64,000 nucleotides of DNA from Takifugu bimaculatus (taxonomy: Eukaryota > Chordata > Actinopteri > Tetraodontiformes > Tetraodontidae), in the NCBI GenBank assembly GCA_004026145.2, contig CP034990.1, forward strand, positions 13,327,947-13,391,946, in the 5' to 3' direction. The stretch's first letter is position 1. Each line of letters starts with the position of its first letter. Under the pieces are notes generated by a model. That model searched no databases and was not told the origin of the DNA. It saw nothing but the letters and a program-made list of their open reading frames with translations. Made by a program: the position numbers and the translations under genes. Below, piece by piece: positions 22,704-32,719 of the stretch.

Positions 22704-25700
22704 AGCGCTGCACAGAAGGATACGGGTCTTACGTAAGAAAGATTCCTGGCAGGTGAAGCGTAATCCAGGCCCGTCTGACCTTGATGGGATTTTCACTTCA
22801 GTCCCAGATGTGTTATTAGACCATGAATGTATATCCCCCCCCCCCCCCCCCCCCCCCCCCCCACAGCTCAGACCTGTAGTAAGCGCAAACGTGGCTTTTT
22901 AAAGCAGTGTCAGGTGGTTTGTGACCACTAGGGGGCAGCAGGCTAGCTGCTGCACCATTAATTAGTTTATTAGTTGTTTATTATTAGTTGTCTCAGTAAA
23001 GAAATCTGGGACGAGCAGGTCACCTGTTCACAGGCTCTAATATTAGATATATAATATTACAGCTTTTTGGGGGATATTTTAATCTTTAAATTTATGAATT
23101 CCTGTAACTTTCCGAAGCCTTGAGCTTTCCACTGATTTGTACCAGTTCTGATCCACTCAGCTCGGCTCTGACATCAGCTGCTCCTCCTCTGGTTCACTAT
23201 ACCTGGTTGTTATAGCAACCGTCTGGAAAACTGCTAGGGTAAAGGATGAATTTATATAGATGTAGGAGAGCATGAGGAACTTAAACTCGTGGTGCTCTCA
23301 GCTTAAAGGGTTTAATGTTTACCATTAATTAATATAGAAATATTCTGTGAAATAGAAATTGTACAACCAGTTAAAGCATGTGATCGTCGTCGGTTGTGCA
23401 CCTTAGCATGCGTGAAGGTGGAAAGGGGGCGTGGCCAACACCAGAATGGCCATTACACCCGTCAAGATGTGGAAAATTAAAGGAAAATATAAGTCAGCAG
23501 AGGCTGAGCGCACACGTGTCCCAGCAAACTGCTAATTCAGCTGGATCCAGGCTCCAGGTGCCAGAAGCCCCCAGGGGAAATGGGGCAGCAGAGAGCTGAG
23601 TTCACCTGAACTGGTGCTAGCAGCACATTTATAACACCTTCATAAACATTCGCAGCTGTATGGTTTCCTACCGCGTCTCTTAAACAGGCTGCTTTATGCT
23701 ACATAATCCAGGTTTCCACAGCCCTTGTTGGATTATGTTGAGTTGCTCTCATAATCTGTGGATGCTGCTGCGTCCTCACGGGTTTAGTCACGCTCTGCCT
23801 TTCTGCTCTTTCCTTTTACCTTCATTAAAGCTTTTAGAGGAACTCTGCTCGCTTCTCTCCGTCCCAACTTCTGCTCCTTCCTCTACTATCGACTCCTCTT
23901 CTGCACCGGCCACCGATGGGAGGTGTTCGCTTTCTAATTTGGGATCTAATTTAGGGTTCTTTGAGCTTGTAATTAGGTTCAGTATTCAGGCAGGAAGGGC
24001 TCTGAGATACCCTGGCGAGGGCACGTGGATCCACACGGCAGAGCCTTTTCCAAAATGACTTCTTTTCTGCGAATCCATCCCAAAATAAAACCTCAACTGA
24101 TGAAAAGTGCGGCTTTAATTCCCCCCAAATCACCCCAGCGTGACCTGGTTTAAACCCTGACACACCACACTGGGAAACGCCCGTGGTGGTTTTTCCGCTC
24201 ATGCTGGTCTAGAAGGGCGAGGAGGTGGACCAGAGTACCGGCTGGTCCCCACAGAGCCGCCTGTGTTTTTAATAATCGCTCCTCTCTCTCCACCTGGGAG
24301 CACCGAGCCCCCGCGGGTCTTATTTATAGGCACCGAGCAGGAACACACATGCACTATTGTTCACAACATGGTCACGGGATAATGGCGTGGCGTTTGTGGG
24401 CGGGGCCCCTCACTTCTCGGTAATGACAAAAAAGGACGTTAAGAACGTGAGGATGCTGTTAGCTAACAGCTTATCCTGCTCATGTTCCAGATATTCAGAG
24501 AGGAAAAGCTGTTTTCTTAAAACATTGAGACTGAAGTCTCGGAAACAGACCGATCTGCTGGGGGTCAGAGGTCACCCTGTCCTCTTATCTGGACCAGATT
24601 TTTGTTATGCTGGCTGTCCTACAGCTGAACAGCCCACAGCGCAGCCCTCTTAGCATAGCACCCCGCTAATAAAGGACAGCGATGGAGGAGAATATGAATT
24701 GAGACGTCCCTGCTGAATTAAAATATTCATGAAATATTCATTTGAAATGCTTTTTTTTCAGAATCAATGGAGGAAAACTGCCTAAAATAGCAGAAACGGC
24801 AAAAGGACTTTCATTTTGCTCCTCTACGACGCACAGAAATGCTAACTATAAACAGCACGGTCAATGTGCCGCCATCAAGGTTGAGGCAGTTTAGAACTTC
24901 AGTCGAGCGCCGTCTGGCGGTCCAACTTTTCATCAGAAAAAGACGGAAGCCGGGAGGCTCGAGAGGCGAAGGTGCTTCCATCTTTATTCCATCGGCAGTT
25001 TCAGATGTTTCTCTTTAGAGAGTGATGCTAACATTAGCCACGTGGCGTTTAAACATTTGGTGGCTCTGTCGTCCAGGCCGGGCCGCTCACTCGCTCAGGA
25101 TCCGTCAGAAAGAAATCCTCCAGACTTTAGGGATTTGTCGCAGCCCGTCAGATATCTGCCGGTTCTGGCTCACTTTAACCGTGTGTAGGAGGTTAGGGTT
25201 AGGGTTAGGCTAACCTGCTCCTGCGCCAGGTATGTGTGGGGGTGTGTGTGTTCATGTGGTGTGGCGAGTAAAACACCGGCAGGAATAATGTGCTGGCCGC
25301 CCGTCAGTGTTTGTGTTCAAACAATGCTGTATTTGTCTTTGATTACGTCTCTTTGGTGGCCTTCGCCCCCTCCCCTCCCCAGCTCTGCACACTGTTGCTA
25401 AACGCGTCACGTGGGGGGTTTGAACCAGTCGGGCCGTCGTGCACGTACAGAACCCGCACACACACGTCACTGAGATGCAAAGATGCTCCTCCATCCGTGC
25501 GCTTCAGACGTCTAAAGTGTGTTTTGTGTGTCTGCAGGTTTCAGATGATCGAGGAGCTGTCCTGTGAAGATGTGAAGAAATGTTATCGCGGCTCGGTGAG
25601 ACCAGTTTAAGATTCTTCTAATCGGTCCCCAAGACTAAACTACTGGCTAGTTAACTAGTTAACTAGTGGCCAGCAGGAACGTCAAAGACTTAGTCAGCGC

Positions 25701-26367
25701 CAGCGAGCTGTTGATGGAAACACAAACGCTCATTTCTCCAGCTCAAACTGCAGTTTTTGACAGTCCTGCAGGAGGCTCCGGATAGATCCCAGCCCCGGAT
25801 CCTTCTGTGTGGAGTTTTCATGTCCTTTAATCCCACAGTCCCCTGACTGGAGCTGCGAGTGTGTGTTTGCGTGTGTGTGAAGTGAACGTTGTGTGTCCTG
25901 GCGACCTTTCTGGGCTTTATTCTTGCTGTTAGAGAGTCCAGGTCCCTGCTTAGGAATAAGCTTGTTTCATTTACCTAGAAATTGCCCCCGTAATCCTCAG
26001 AAGGAATCATAAATCATCCACTAGACGGGATCAATCCGCTCCGTATCCGAGCGATTCCTGAGAACAGGAGCCGCTCCATCGTCAGCTATTATTAGCAAGA
26101 CAAAAACAGGAGCGGCTCACAAACAACAGAGCAGATACGAGTCAGCAGAAAGAGAGACGAGACGCAGGAAGGGACGGGACGAGACGGGACAGGAAGGGAC
26201 GGGACAGGAAGGGACGGGACGGGACGGGACGGAGCGGCAGAGGTGCGGTAGAGGCGTCCGAGAGGAGAGGGTGAGGGGACGGATGGGTGTCGAGGGAGGG
26301 ATGATCTGACAGCTGAAAGGCTGAGCCATGGAGAGTCAGAGGCAGAGAAGGAAAAGACTTCAAGTGA

Positions 26368-26421
<54 letters not shown>

Positions 26422-29400
26422 CGCAGAATGGGCGCCTTGTATAGCTCAGCCTGCTTCTGTGCCTCCATATTAGTGTGTAGGCCTCCGCGTGTCGGTGTGT
26501 GTGTGTAGAAGTGCACGTCAAAGCCAGGTGTGTGTTTGCGTGTGGACCCGAGGCGCCCGCCGCCACTGACCAGCGACAGGGGAACAGTGTGTGTCTTGCA
26601 GCAGCCTGCTCCAGGCCCTGGATGTGCGAGAGTGTGTGTGTGTGTACGGAGCCAACGTGCTGAGCCTGGTGCAGAGCTTGCGCCCGCTGGGGGAGAGGGC
26701 GGCGGCGGCGGCGGCGGCGGGCGGAGCCGGCGCGGCCAGCGGCGCCGGGGCGGTGGAGGCGAGCCGGTCCACCAGGGAGCTGCTCATGACTCTGCCCTGT
26801 CCCTCTGCACAGACCGTCAGCAAGTACAACTCCCAGTTCCACAAACTGTTCCAGTGTGTCCCCAAGGACGAGCTCCTCATGAAAGGTGAGACAGGAAGGA
26901 CGTCTCCCACGTCTCCGTCCGCTTCCAGTTTTGAAGGCAAACGTTGAGGGTTTACGTTATCCTTTTTAGAGTTAACAAAATTCTGTTTTTTTTAGCATTT
27001 TGACACTAAAAATCTTCACTTTGACCTCAGAAATAGGAGGAAACAGAAAAATCTGACAGATATTAAATAAGCCGGACCTTAACTCTGCTGTGCTGTGCAG
27101 ATTATGGGCTGCGTTTTCAATGATGAAAAGGTCACATTAAGGTCACGTTACGTCGACCCCGGCGCTGTTTACAGCTGAGATTTTCCTCTTCAAACTGTGT
27201 AAATCCGACACCAACCAGCAGCCGGTGAATTTGAACGGAGCAAAACGGCAGGAAGGGTTTTAGGAAGCTGGTACCAGTTCTTGATCCTCAAAGGTTCTCG
27301 TGTCTCTTCTGTTCTCAGTGTACTCCTGTGCTCTCCTCAGAGACATCCTTCTGCAAGGCCGCCTCTACATTTCCAGGAACTGGTTGTGTTTCTATGCCAA
27401 CCTCTTCGGCAAAGACATCAAGGTAGGGATGGCTGACGGCCGCCGATGAGTGGAGTTCCTCGGAAAAGTGATCCGGAGAGGAAAGTCGTGCTTTTACTGT
27501 CCCGGCATTCACGTTCGTGGAGAAAACAGTCCCGGAAGAGGTGGAGCTCCACGTTTAGCCGTCAAGGCTTCTGGGATTTTCCCTTTGATGCTGCTCTTTG
27601 TTCTTTTTACCTCGTTTCCCAAATGTCTCCTGACACCTGAGTGACAATAAGCTACTTATTCCGACCACGTTCCTGGAAATTCTGACTGACACTGGGAACA
27701 TTTTCCCTTGCGCCGTGGCTCCTTCCCTGCCGCTGATATTGCGCCGCCATCGTCATGGCAACGGTTTCATTCTTACAGGAACTGTCCCCCTGTCATCTAG
27801 GTGGCCATCCCTGTCGTTTCTGTCAGGCTGGTGAAGAAGCACAAGACAGCCGGCCTGGTGCCCAACGGCTTGGCTATCACCACAGACACGGGCCAGAAGG
27901 TAAACACGTCCATCAGCTGCACTGCGAGTCAAACGTTCACTCTGATTAGCGCTGCGCAGTGGCGTAATGGAAAAAAAACAAAACGCCGCGCTATAGATAG
28001 AAGCAGAGTGGAGTCCCAGGCTGGTTTTCCACCACAACAACGAGAAGGCCTTCTGTTGTCAGTCGTTAGCAAAAACAAGGTTCTTTTTAGGCTCCGCTGC
28101 TAATGCTAGCATGCTTTCTGCCTCCCTGTTGCCTGTGGCGGTAGCCTCAGTGGCTCCACTGCGGTTCCACGTGCTCCAAAGCTTGCTAAGCGGCTTGTTA
28201 TGCAGCGAGGAGCACATGGAAGGCGCTCATTGTCTCAAAGTTAATGAATCATGTTGGGAAAGGAAGCACAGAGCCTGTGCGCTCCTAGGATCGGTGTATT
28301 CAGGTCAGAGAGATATTGAGGTTAGCTTTCACCGACCTGTCACTCAGCAAATATCCCCTTTGTGCTGGGATTAAAGCCCTCAAGCGTAATTTGCGGAAAT
28401 GACATCCCTAAAATAAGTGGCCGCCCACTTCTCTGCATGCCGGAGCGGATGAAACCAGTGTGGGATGAATGTAGCGCGATCTACTGGAGCTATTTGATTG
28501 ATTAAAGAGACCACGGTCCTGAAACAGCAGCGCGCGATGACAAAGGTTAACCACCGTGGATTGGTTGACTGTTTTTGGTCTGATGGATCCAGTAAAGAAG
28601 AACCAGTGCAGATTAGAACCCTTGATCAGAACCTCACCACGAGTTAGGGAGGACAGCTCCAATTAGAGGCATGGGGCAGCGTGGGGGCGGGGCTACCTTT
28701 GAACCCCAGTGGTGAAACAGATTATATCAATGCTATTTTAAGCTCCTTGTTTCTCTCTCTTCCTCAGTATGTCTTTGTGTCCCTGCTATCGAGAGACAGC
28801 GTCTACGACATCCTGCGCAGGATCTGCACACACCTTCAGGTCAGAGGTCACGCGCCTCCGTCTCCATTCAGCCTTTAATCAGGCCGCTGAAAGCAGCTGA
28901 TGTGGTCTTCCTCTGCAGGTCAACGGGAAAAGTCTGAGCTTGAAGCAGTTCATGGAGGAGCCGACCTTGTCTTTGGTCAGTGGCAGCGTTTTATTGGAAA
29001 AGATCAAAGCAGAGTCTTAATTTCAGATGATCCGCAGGAACAGAGAGGTGATATCGGCGTTGTTCTTTACCAGAAGGCTGACTTCACACAGTCGATCTTT
29101 CTTTTGCCTTTAACTTTGCCCGAACTGGCAAGATTGTATCAGAGAGTGTGTGTTTGACCTCCAGCCACTCTGGCACAGGCCTGCCTTTATATTAAAGGAC
29201 AGTTAGCTCCTTTGTGCACGAGCATCCTGGAGCTCACTTTGATCTTGGCTGAATTCACTACGGGGGCGGGGCTTAGGGTTTCTGCCCACCGTTGGTGGAC
29301 GACATTTAGGAACAACTGGTCATGTTTCGGTGCTTCAACACAGTGGCCACTGGATAAAGAGCACGTTTTTATTTCTTTAGCTTGATTCATTGGCTTTGTT

Positions 29401-30866
29401 CTTTCCTCTTCACAGGACGAATTCCCGGCTTCAGACGAGTTGGTCGACGAGTTTCCATCAGTGTTGAAGTGGAGAAGCAAACCCGCGGTGGTGTCCATGT
29501 CCGCCTCGCTTCCTGACCTGCTGGGGAACTCCAGTAGCAATCTGAGCTCCGCAGACAAGCCGGTGAAACCAGAGCAGTTACTGGAAGGTGATAAAACACT
29601 CCGGACCGCAACGGCGTGCTCCTGGGGACAGAGTCCAAGGCTGCCGTTAATCCAGAACGAGCAGGAAATGCGATGAATTCCATCTGCTCTCTGTCGTAGG
29701 GGGCAGCTGTTTGCATCAAAGTCAGTATGAAAGTGAAAAGTGATGACCAAAAACATTAATAACACGTGAAGAGAGCGAGAAAAGAATGTTTTTTAGCTGC
29801 GCCCATCGGCTGTAAAGTGAGTTGTAACTTTAAAAACCTTCATAAAACCTCCAAAGTCTAAAACAAGAGCAGCCAAACGGATCTCAACATCGGCTTTTGA
29901 GCCCGACCTTTTAGAAATGAAAGCGTAATAAGAGGAAAATCCAACTCTGAGTCATTTTAACGTCACTTTTCTCCATAATGTGACAGAAACGAGCTACACG
30001 AGCACTATTATCAGCTCTAACTTCTCCTCGCGATTGCAAATTCTGGAACATTCATCCCAGTCAGACAATCTGGTGGGTGCCGGCGTTACATCATCGGTAA
30101 TCTCCAGAGATGTGTGCAGGCTAAATGGAGGGTGGCCAAGAAGAGAAGAGTATTATTAATGAATGATCACAGTGATCGTCATTAGGCGTGCCTGCAGGCA
30201 ATGTTTGCTTTTGGATGGCAAGGGTGCTGTTACGCAACCACACATTAAGACCCAAATGGAGATTAAGACACGTGGGCGCTTGTATTAAAAGAAATAATAA
30301 AGCTGTTGCTGGGTGCAGATTAAATCCAGATTATTAGAAACGATGCATTTGGACACTGACCTGCAATAATGTCTCCGTCTGGTCCGGCTCAGACATTTAA
30401 TCAGCCACCAGCTTTTGTGCAGGAGATCGCCGGCTCAGTGCTCGCCGCCGTGCACGTAGAGCACCGGCAAACATGCGGGCAGCTATTGTGTAACAGAGAT
30501 GAACAGGGAACAAAGAGACCGTGAAGGCAACGATGCTGGCTGTACTGGCGTTGCATACTACCTGCAGCACCGCGAAATATGGATACAAACGGGAATATAT
30601 GAAGTCAATGACTACACGTGAGGTCTGCATCGAGACATTTCATTGCAGATAAGAGTTTTAGAGCTTATATTATAAATATAATCAACGTTACCTCGTTAGT
30701 CATTTTACGCATCGTGTTGGTGCAGACTTCTTTCCCACCACTAGATGTCGCTAAAGCCAATACACCGATCAGCGCGGAACACAGTAGTTTTACAGTTTTT
30801 ATTTTAGAGCTGTAAACTTCCAAATGCTGCGTGACTTCAGATAAACAGGTGTGAGAGTGTCCTTAA

Positions 30867-30938
<72 letters not shown>

Positions 30939-31073
30939 GTGTGTGTGTGTGTGTGTGCGGGCGTGTTACAGAGAGAGATCTGCAAACAGACAGAGGTCTT
31001 TTATCAGAGCCTGTGGCAGAGCTGGGCCAGATGGAGTACCAGCTGCTCAGGTTCTTCACCCTGCTGTGAGTGT

Positions 31074-31105
<32 letters not shown>

Positions 31106-32334
31106 GTACACACACACACACATATACACGCGTACATTGAGCATTAAAAACATGTCGTAAATGGTGTCGTATTCAAGGTGGTGCAGCTATCACGGGAGAT
31201 CTGAACCGTTAAAACGCCTTTTTCTCTGTATTTTCTTCAAAAGAAGATGCCTCCCCTGAGAGTTAATTACCAGGACTCCCTTTAATGCTGCCAATGATCT
31301 GCCTAAGTGAGTGTCACCCTCAGGTGCAGCAGAGCAACTCAGTGACCATGGAGACTGTCCTTCACCCACAGAGCACTGAGCTTGTCCCCACAGCCGTCCT
31401 TGACAGGGCAATCAGCCCTTATCTGTTCCTGGAGGGTTTCGCTGTTGCCAACAGGACACTGAGATACTGCAGAGCAAAGATTAATCCATGGAAATTAAGA
31501 AGGCAGCTATGATTAAAACTCAATATCCTAAAGAAAAAAGAAGGGGAAAAAAACATTTAATCTAAGTAGAATAACAATGCGATTGATGTTGTTTAAAATA
31601 TGTTTGTTTTAGGATTCAGCAGCAGTAGAAAATTTAAATCGTAATTGTCGCTTTAAGTCACGTGGTGCTCTGTTGGCATGTCGACGGAAAGGCGCTTGGC
31701 GCCCTCTGGTGTTCACTTGGTGGTACAACAACCCGCCTGACTTTTAATTGGCCTGCAATCCTTCTCCTCCTTTGTTGTTTTAGCATTATTCTCCTCATCT
31801 TGTCGTCATGCTACTTGGCCTTCCGGGTGTGCAGTTTGGAGCAGCAGCTGTCCTTCCTCAATCCCAATCTGCCTCTGAGAGAGAGGTGAGATGTCAGATA
31901 GTTACACCGGTAGCACTATCACATAAAAACAGACTTTTTTTCATTGAGAGTTCAGCATTTGTCAAGTCCTGTGACTAACACAGTGGTCTACACTTCCTCC
32001 AGGTAACCCCCGCTCCCTGCAGTGACCCCTGATTGCCTGGTTACTTCTCTCACCATTAAGACCAGTTCCCGGGACCAGCGGCAAACAGCCCACGTCCAGG
32101 CCTCTCCGCAGGAAGATTACCTGCTGTCTGATCACTTCCAGACTATGCAAACGGACTGTTTATTCCTGAGGTTAAATCTGTGTTTTACCGTAGATTACAG
32201 CGTACTACGCCGCCTCTCGCAGGCATCCCTTTGACCCCGTGACCCCAGGATGGATGGAGGTGGAAGATGGAGGTGATTCCATGAAAGACTTACTTGAAGG
32301 GACTGACGCTGAGGAAGCTTCTGGGTCGTCGTGA
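22352..32334 (+). CDS. GRAMD2A: GRAMD2 (GRAMD2A-like) GRAM-domain ER membrane protein, eleven coding exons
   Basis: Joined exons give about 343 residues, close to the mammalian protein (about 350). The order is an acidic N-terminus, then a GRAM domain (roughly residues 55-165, with KYNSQFHKLF, RLYISRNWLCFYANLFGKDI, VAIPVVSVRLVKKHK and YVFVSLLSRDSVYDILRRIC). A Ser-rich linker (about 185-260) and one membrane segment (about 264-288, LLRFFTLLIILLILSSCYLAF) follow, then an acidic cytosolic tail. GRAMD2A tethers ER to plasma membrane: the GRAM domain binds phosphoinositides and the C-terminal helix anchors in the ER. All splice phases agree and no frame break was seen. The start rests on the ATG at 22352; the first donor would be a rare GC site. 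The gene is convergent with SENP8. Confidence 0.88.
22670..22702. repeat. (CA)n microsatellite in GRAMD2 intron 1
   Basis: About sixteen CA units, downstream of the first coding exon. Confidence 0.97.
22835..22862. repeat. Poly-C tract, 28 bases
   Basis: An uninterrupted run of 28 C in GRAMD2 intron 1. Confidence 0.98.
22925..22939 (+). promoter_or_regulatory. CTCF-core motif, + orientation
   Basis: CCACTAGGGGGCAGC fits every position of CCASYAGRKGGCRSY. It lies in GRAMD2 intron 1. Occupancy cannot be judged from sequence. Confidence 0.5.
25191..25209. repeat. Interstitial telomere-like repeat (GGTTAG)3
   Basis: Three consecutive TTAGGG-type units in GRAMD2 intron 1, followed by CTAACC, so the end can fold back on itself. 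Confidence 0.9.
25538..25595 (+). CDS. GRAMD2A: GRAMD2 coding exon 2
   Basis: The acceptor is TGTGTCTGCAG and the donor is GGCTCG|GTGAGA. One base completes an Arg codon, then 19 codons run from FQMIEELSCEDVKKCYRG to Ser; the exon ends in phase 0. It aligns in position with the acidic-to-KKC stretch before the GRAM domain in mammalian GRAMD2A. Confidence 0.75.
25647..25666. repeat. 20-bp perfect palindrome in GRAMD2 intron 2
   Basis: CTAGTTAACTAGTTAACTAG equals its own reverse complement. It lies 51 bases after the exon 2 donor. Confidence 0.9.
26157..26232. repeat. (GGGAC)n-type tandem repeat
   Basis: Imperfect pentamer array of GGGAC with AGGAA and GAGAC variants in GRAMD2 intron 2. Confidence 0.9.
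26371..26420. repeat. (TG)n-(GA)n microsatellite in GRAMD2 intron 2
   Basis: About nineteen TG units passing into a short GA run. Confidence 0.97.
26813..26885 (+). CDS. GRAMD2A: GRAMD2 coding exon 3, start of the GRAM domain
   Basis: The acceptor is CCCTCTGCACAG and the donor is ATGAAAG|GTGAGA. It reads TVSKYNSQFHKLFQCVPKD followed by ELLMK, the family's opening GRAM strand (KYNxQFHKLF). Enters in phase 0 and leaves in phase 1. The GC-rich sequence just upstream (26695-26760, GGC repeats) is judged intronic. Confidence 0.9.
27319..27422 (+). CDS. GRAMD2A: GRAMD2 coding exon 4, GRAM core
   Basis: The acceptor is CTGTTCTCAG and the donor is ATCAAG|GTAGGG. It encodes VYSCALLRDILLQGRLYIS and RNWLCFYANLFGKDIK, the most conserved part of the GRAM fold. 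Enters in phase 1 and ends in phase 0. Confidence 0.93.
27801..27899 (+). CDS. GRAMD2A: GRAMD2 coding exon 5, GRAM core
   Basis: The acceptor is TGTCATCTAG and the donor is CAGAAG|GTAAAC. Its 33 codons include VAIPVVSVRLVKKHKTAGLV, with a basic VKKHK patch, and PNGLAITTDTGQK. Phase 0 at both ends. Confidence 0.93.
28768..28839 (+). CDS. GRAMD2A: GRAMD2 coding exon 6
   Basis: The acceptor is CTCTTCCTCAG and the donor is CTTCAG|GTCAGA. Its 24 codons, YVFVSLLSRDSVYDILRRIC then THLQ, form the C-terminal strand and helix of the GRAM fold. Phase 0 at both ends. Confidence 0.93.
28919..28975 (+). CDS. GRAMD2A: GRAMD2 coding exon 7
   Basis: The acceptor is CTTCCTCTGCAG and the donor is TCTTTG|GTCAGT. 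Its 19 codons (VNGKSLSLKQFMEEPTLSL) match the short post-GRAM segment. Phase 0 at both ends. Confidence 0.88.
29416..29587 (+). CDS. GRAMD2A: GRAMD2 coding exon 8, Ser-rich linker
   Basis: The acceptor is CTCTTCACAG and the donor is CTGGAAG|GTGATA. It encodes an acidic start and VLKWRSKPAVVSMSASLPD, comparable to the mammalian MKW...SRSLSLPD region, then a Ser/Asn stretch. Enters in phase 0 and leaves in phase 1. Confidence 0.88.
30738..30752 (+). promoter_or_regulatory. CTCF-like motif, possibly within a dispersed repeat
   Basis: CCACTAGATGTCGCT matches 14 of 15 core positions. A near-identical sequence is at 35181-35195, so both may be remnants of one repeat family. Confidence 0.3.
30868..30958. 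repeat. (TG)n microsatellite just before a GRAMD2 acceptor
   Basis: About 45 TG units with one GC interruption. It ends roughly 13 bases before the splice acceptor at 30970-30971 and takes the place of a pyrimidine tract. Confidence 0.98.
30972..31065 (+). CDS. GRAMD2A: GRAMD2 coding exon 9, first half of membrane segment
   Basis: The acceptor GTGTTACAG lacks a pyrimidine tract; the donor is CTGCT|GTGAGT. It encodes ERDLQTDRGLLSEPVAELGQ and MEYQLLRFFTL. The last part matches the mammalian pre-membrane WDYRLLKVFFVL region in spacing. Enters in phase 1 and leaves in phase 2, agreeing with both neighbours. Confidence 0.85.
31078..31122. repeat. (CA)n microsatellite just after a GRAMD2 donor
   Basis: CA dinucleotides interrupted once by GTA, starting 13 bases after the donor at 31065/31066. 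Its strand sense is complementary to the TG run on the other side of the exon. Confidence 0.97.
31698..31712 (-). promoter_or_regulatory. CTCF-core motif, - orientation
   Basis: The minus strand reads ACACCAGAGGGCGCC, matching 14 of 15 positions of CCASYAGRKGGCRSY. It lies in the GRAMD2 intron before coding exon 10. Confidence 0.5.
31784..31885 (+). CDS. GRAMD2A: GRAMD2 coding exon 10, second half of membrane segment
   Basis: The acceptor is TTGTTGTTTTAG and the donor is GAGAG|GTGAGA. It encodes IILLILSSCYLAFRVCSLEQ and QLSFLNPNLPLRE. SSCYLAFR.SLEQQL corresponds to SSSYLAFRISRLEQQL of mammalian GRAMD2A. The hydrophobic stretch continues directly from exon 9. Confidence 0.92.
32223..32334 (+). 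CDS. GRAMD2A: GRAMD2 terminal coding exon
   Basis: The acceptor is CCTCTCGCAG. One base completes an Arg codon, then 36 codons give an acidic tail (HPFDPVTPGWMEVEDGG ... EEASGSS) and TGA at 32332-32334. The tail is not conserved with mammals as far as I can recall, but phase and acceptor fit. Confidence 0.8.
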
Positions 32335-32682
32335 CTCATGAACATTAATTAGCGAACTGAACCAAACGTTTCAGGAGACTCACGTGCACTTTTTCATAAC
32401 CGTCGGCGTCATTTCAAACATATGCAACAATGAAGAGTTTGTGTTTTGATTGATAGTTGGTACTCCTGTCACTTTTAAAGGTATTTGTAGAAGGAATGAA
32501 GGAAGGAAGATTCCCAGGGTTTTTTTTCCCCCCTTTAAACATTTCAAAAGTCACCAAAAACTTAAGAAGTTTTCATGTTGTCTTATTATTGTCTGAAGAT
32601 ATTTTACAGAGTAATATTATTGTATGGAGATTGTAGTGTTGATTGAAAAGGCGTGTCTGAGGATCATGTGAACTGTTTATGA

Positions 32683-32688
32683 ATTAAA
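32683..32688 (+). terminator. GRAMD2A: Probable GRAMD2 polyadenylation signal ATTAAA
   Basis: ATTAAA lies 350 bases after the stop codon and is followed within 30-50 bases by GT-rich sequence (TGTCTTGTTTTTTGGTGG). It is the common variant hexamer. Confidence 0.55.
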
Positions 32689-32719
32689 CGGGCAATGAAG
32701 TAGAGATTAGCATCATGTC

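Noticed and set aside
26591..26812. Open frame with an Ala/Gly-rich run directly upstream of GRAMD2 exon 3, looking like a longer exon
   Set aside because: Entered from the acceptor at 26601 in the phase left by exon 2 it soon meets a stop, and the frame that joins exon 3 lacks a good start except a weak ATG at 26786. The GGC repeat explains the composition, and the acceptor at 26812 fits the family.
30867..31160. Long Cys-Val or Thr-His open frames around 30.9 kb (and similar ones at 19.6-20.0 and 26.4 kb)
   Set aside because: They are translations of TG/CA repeats.
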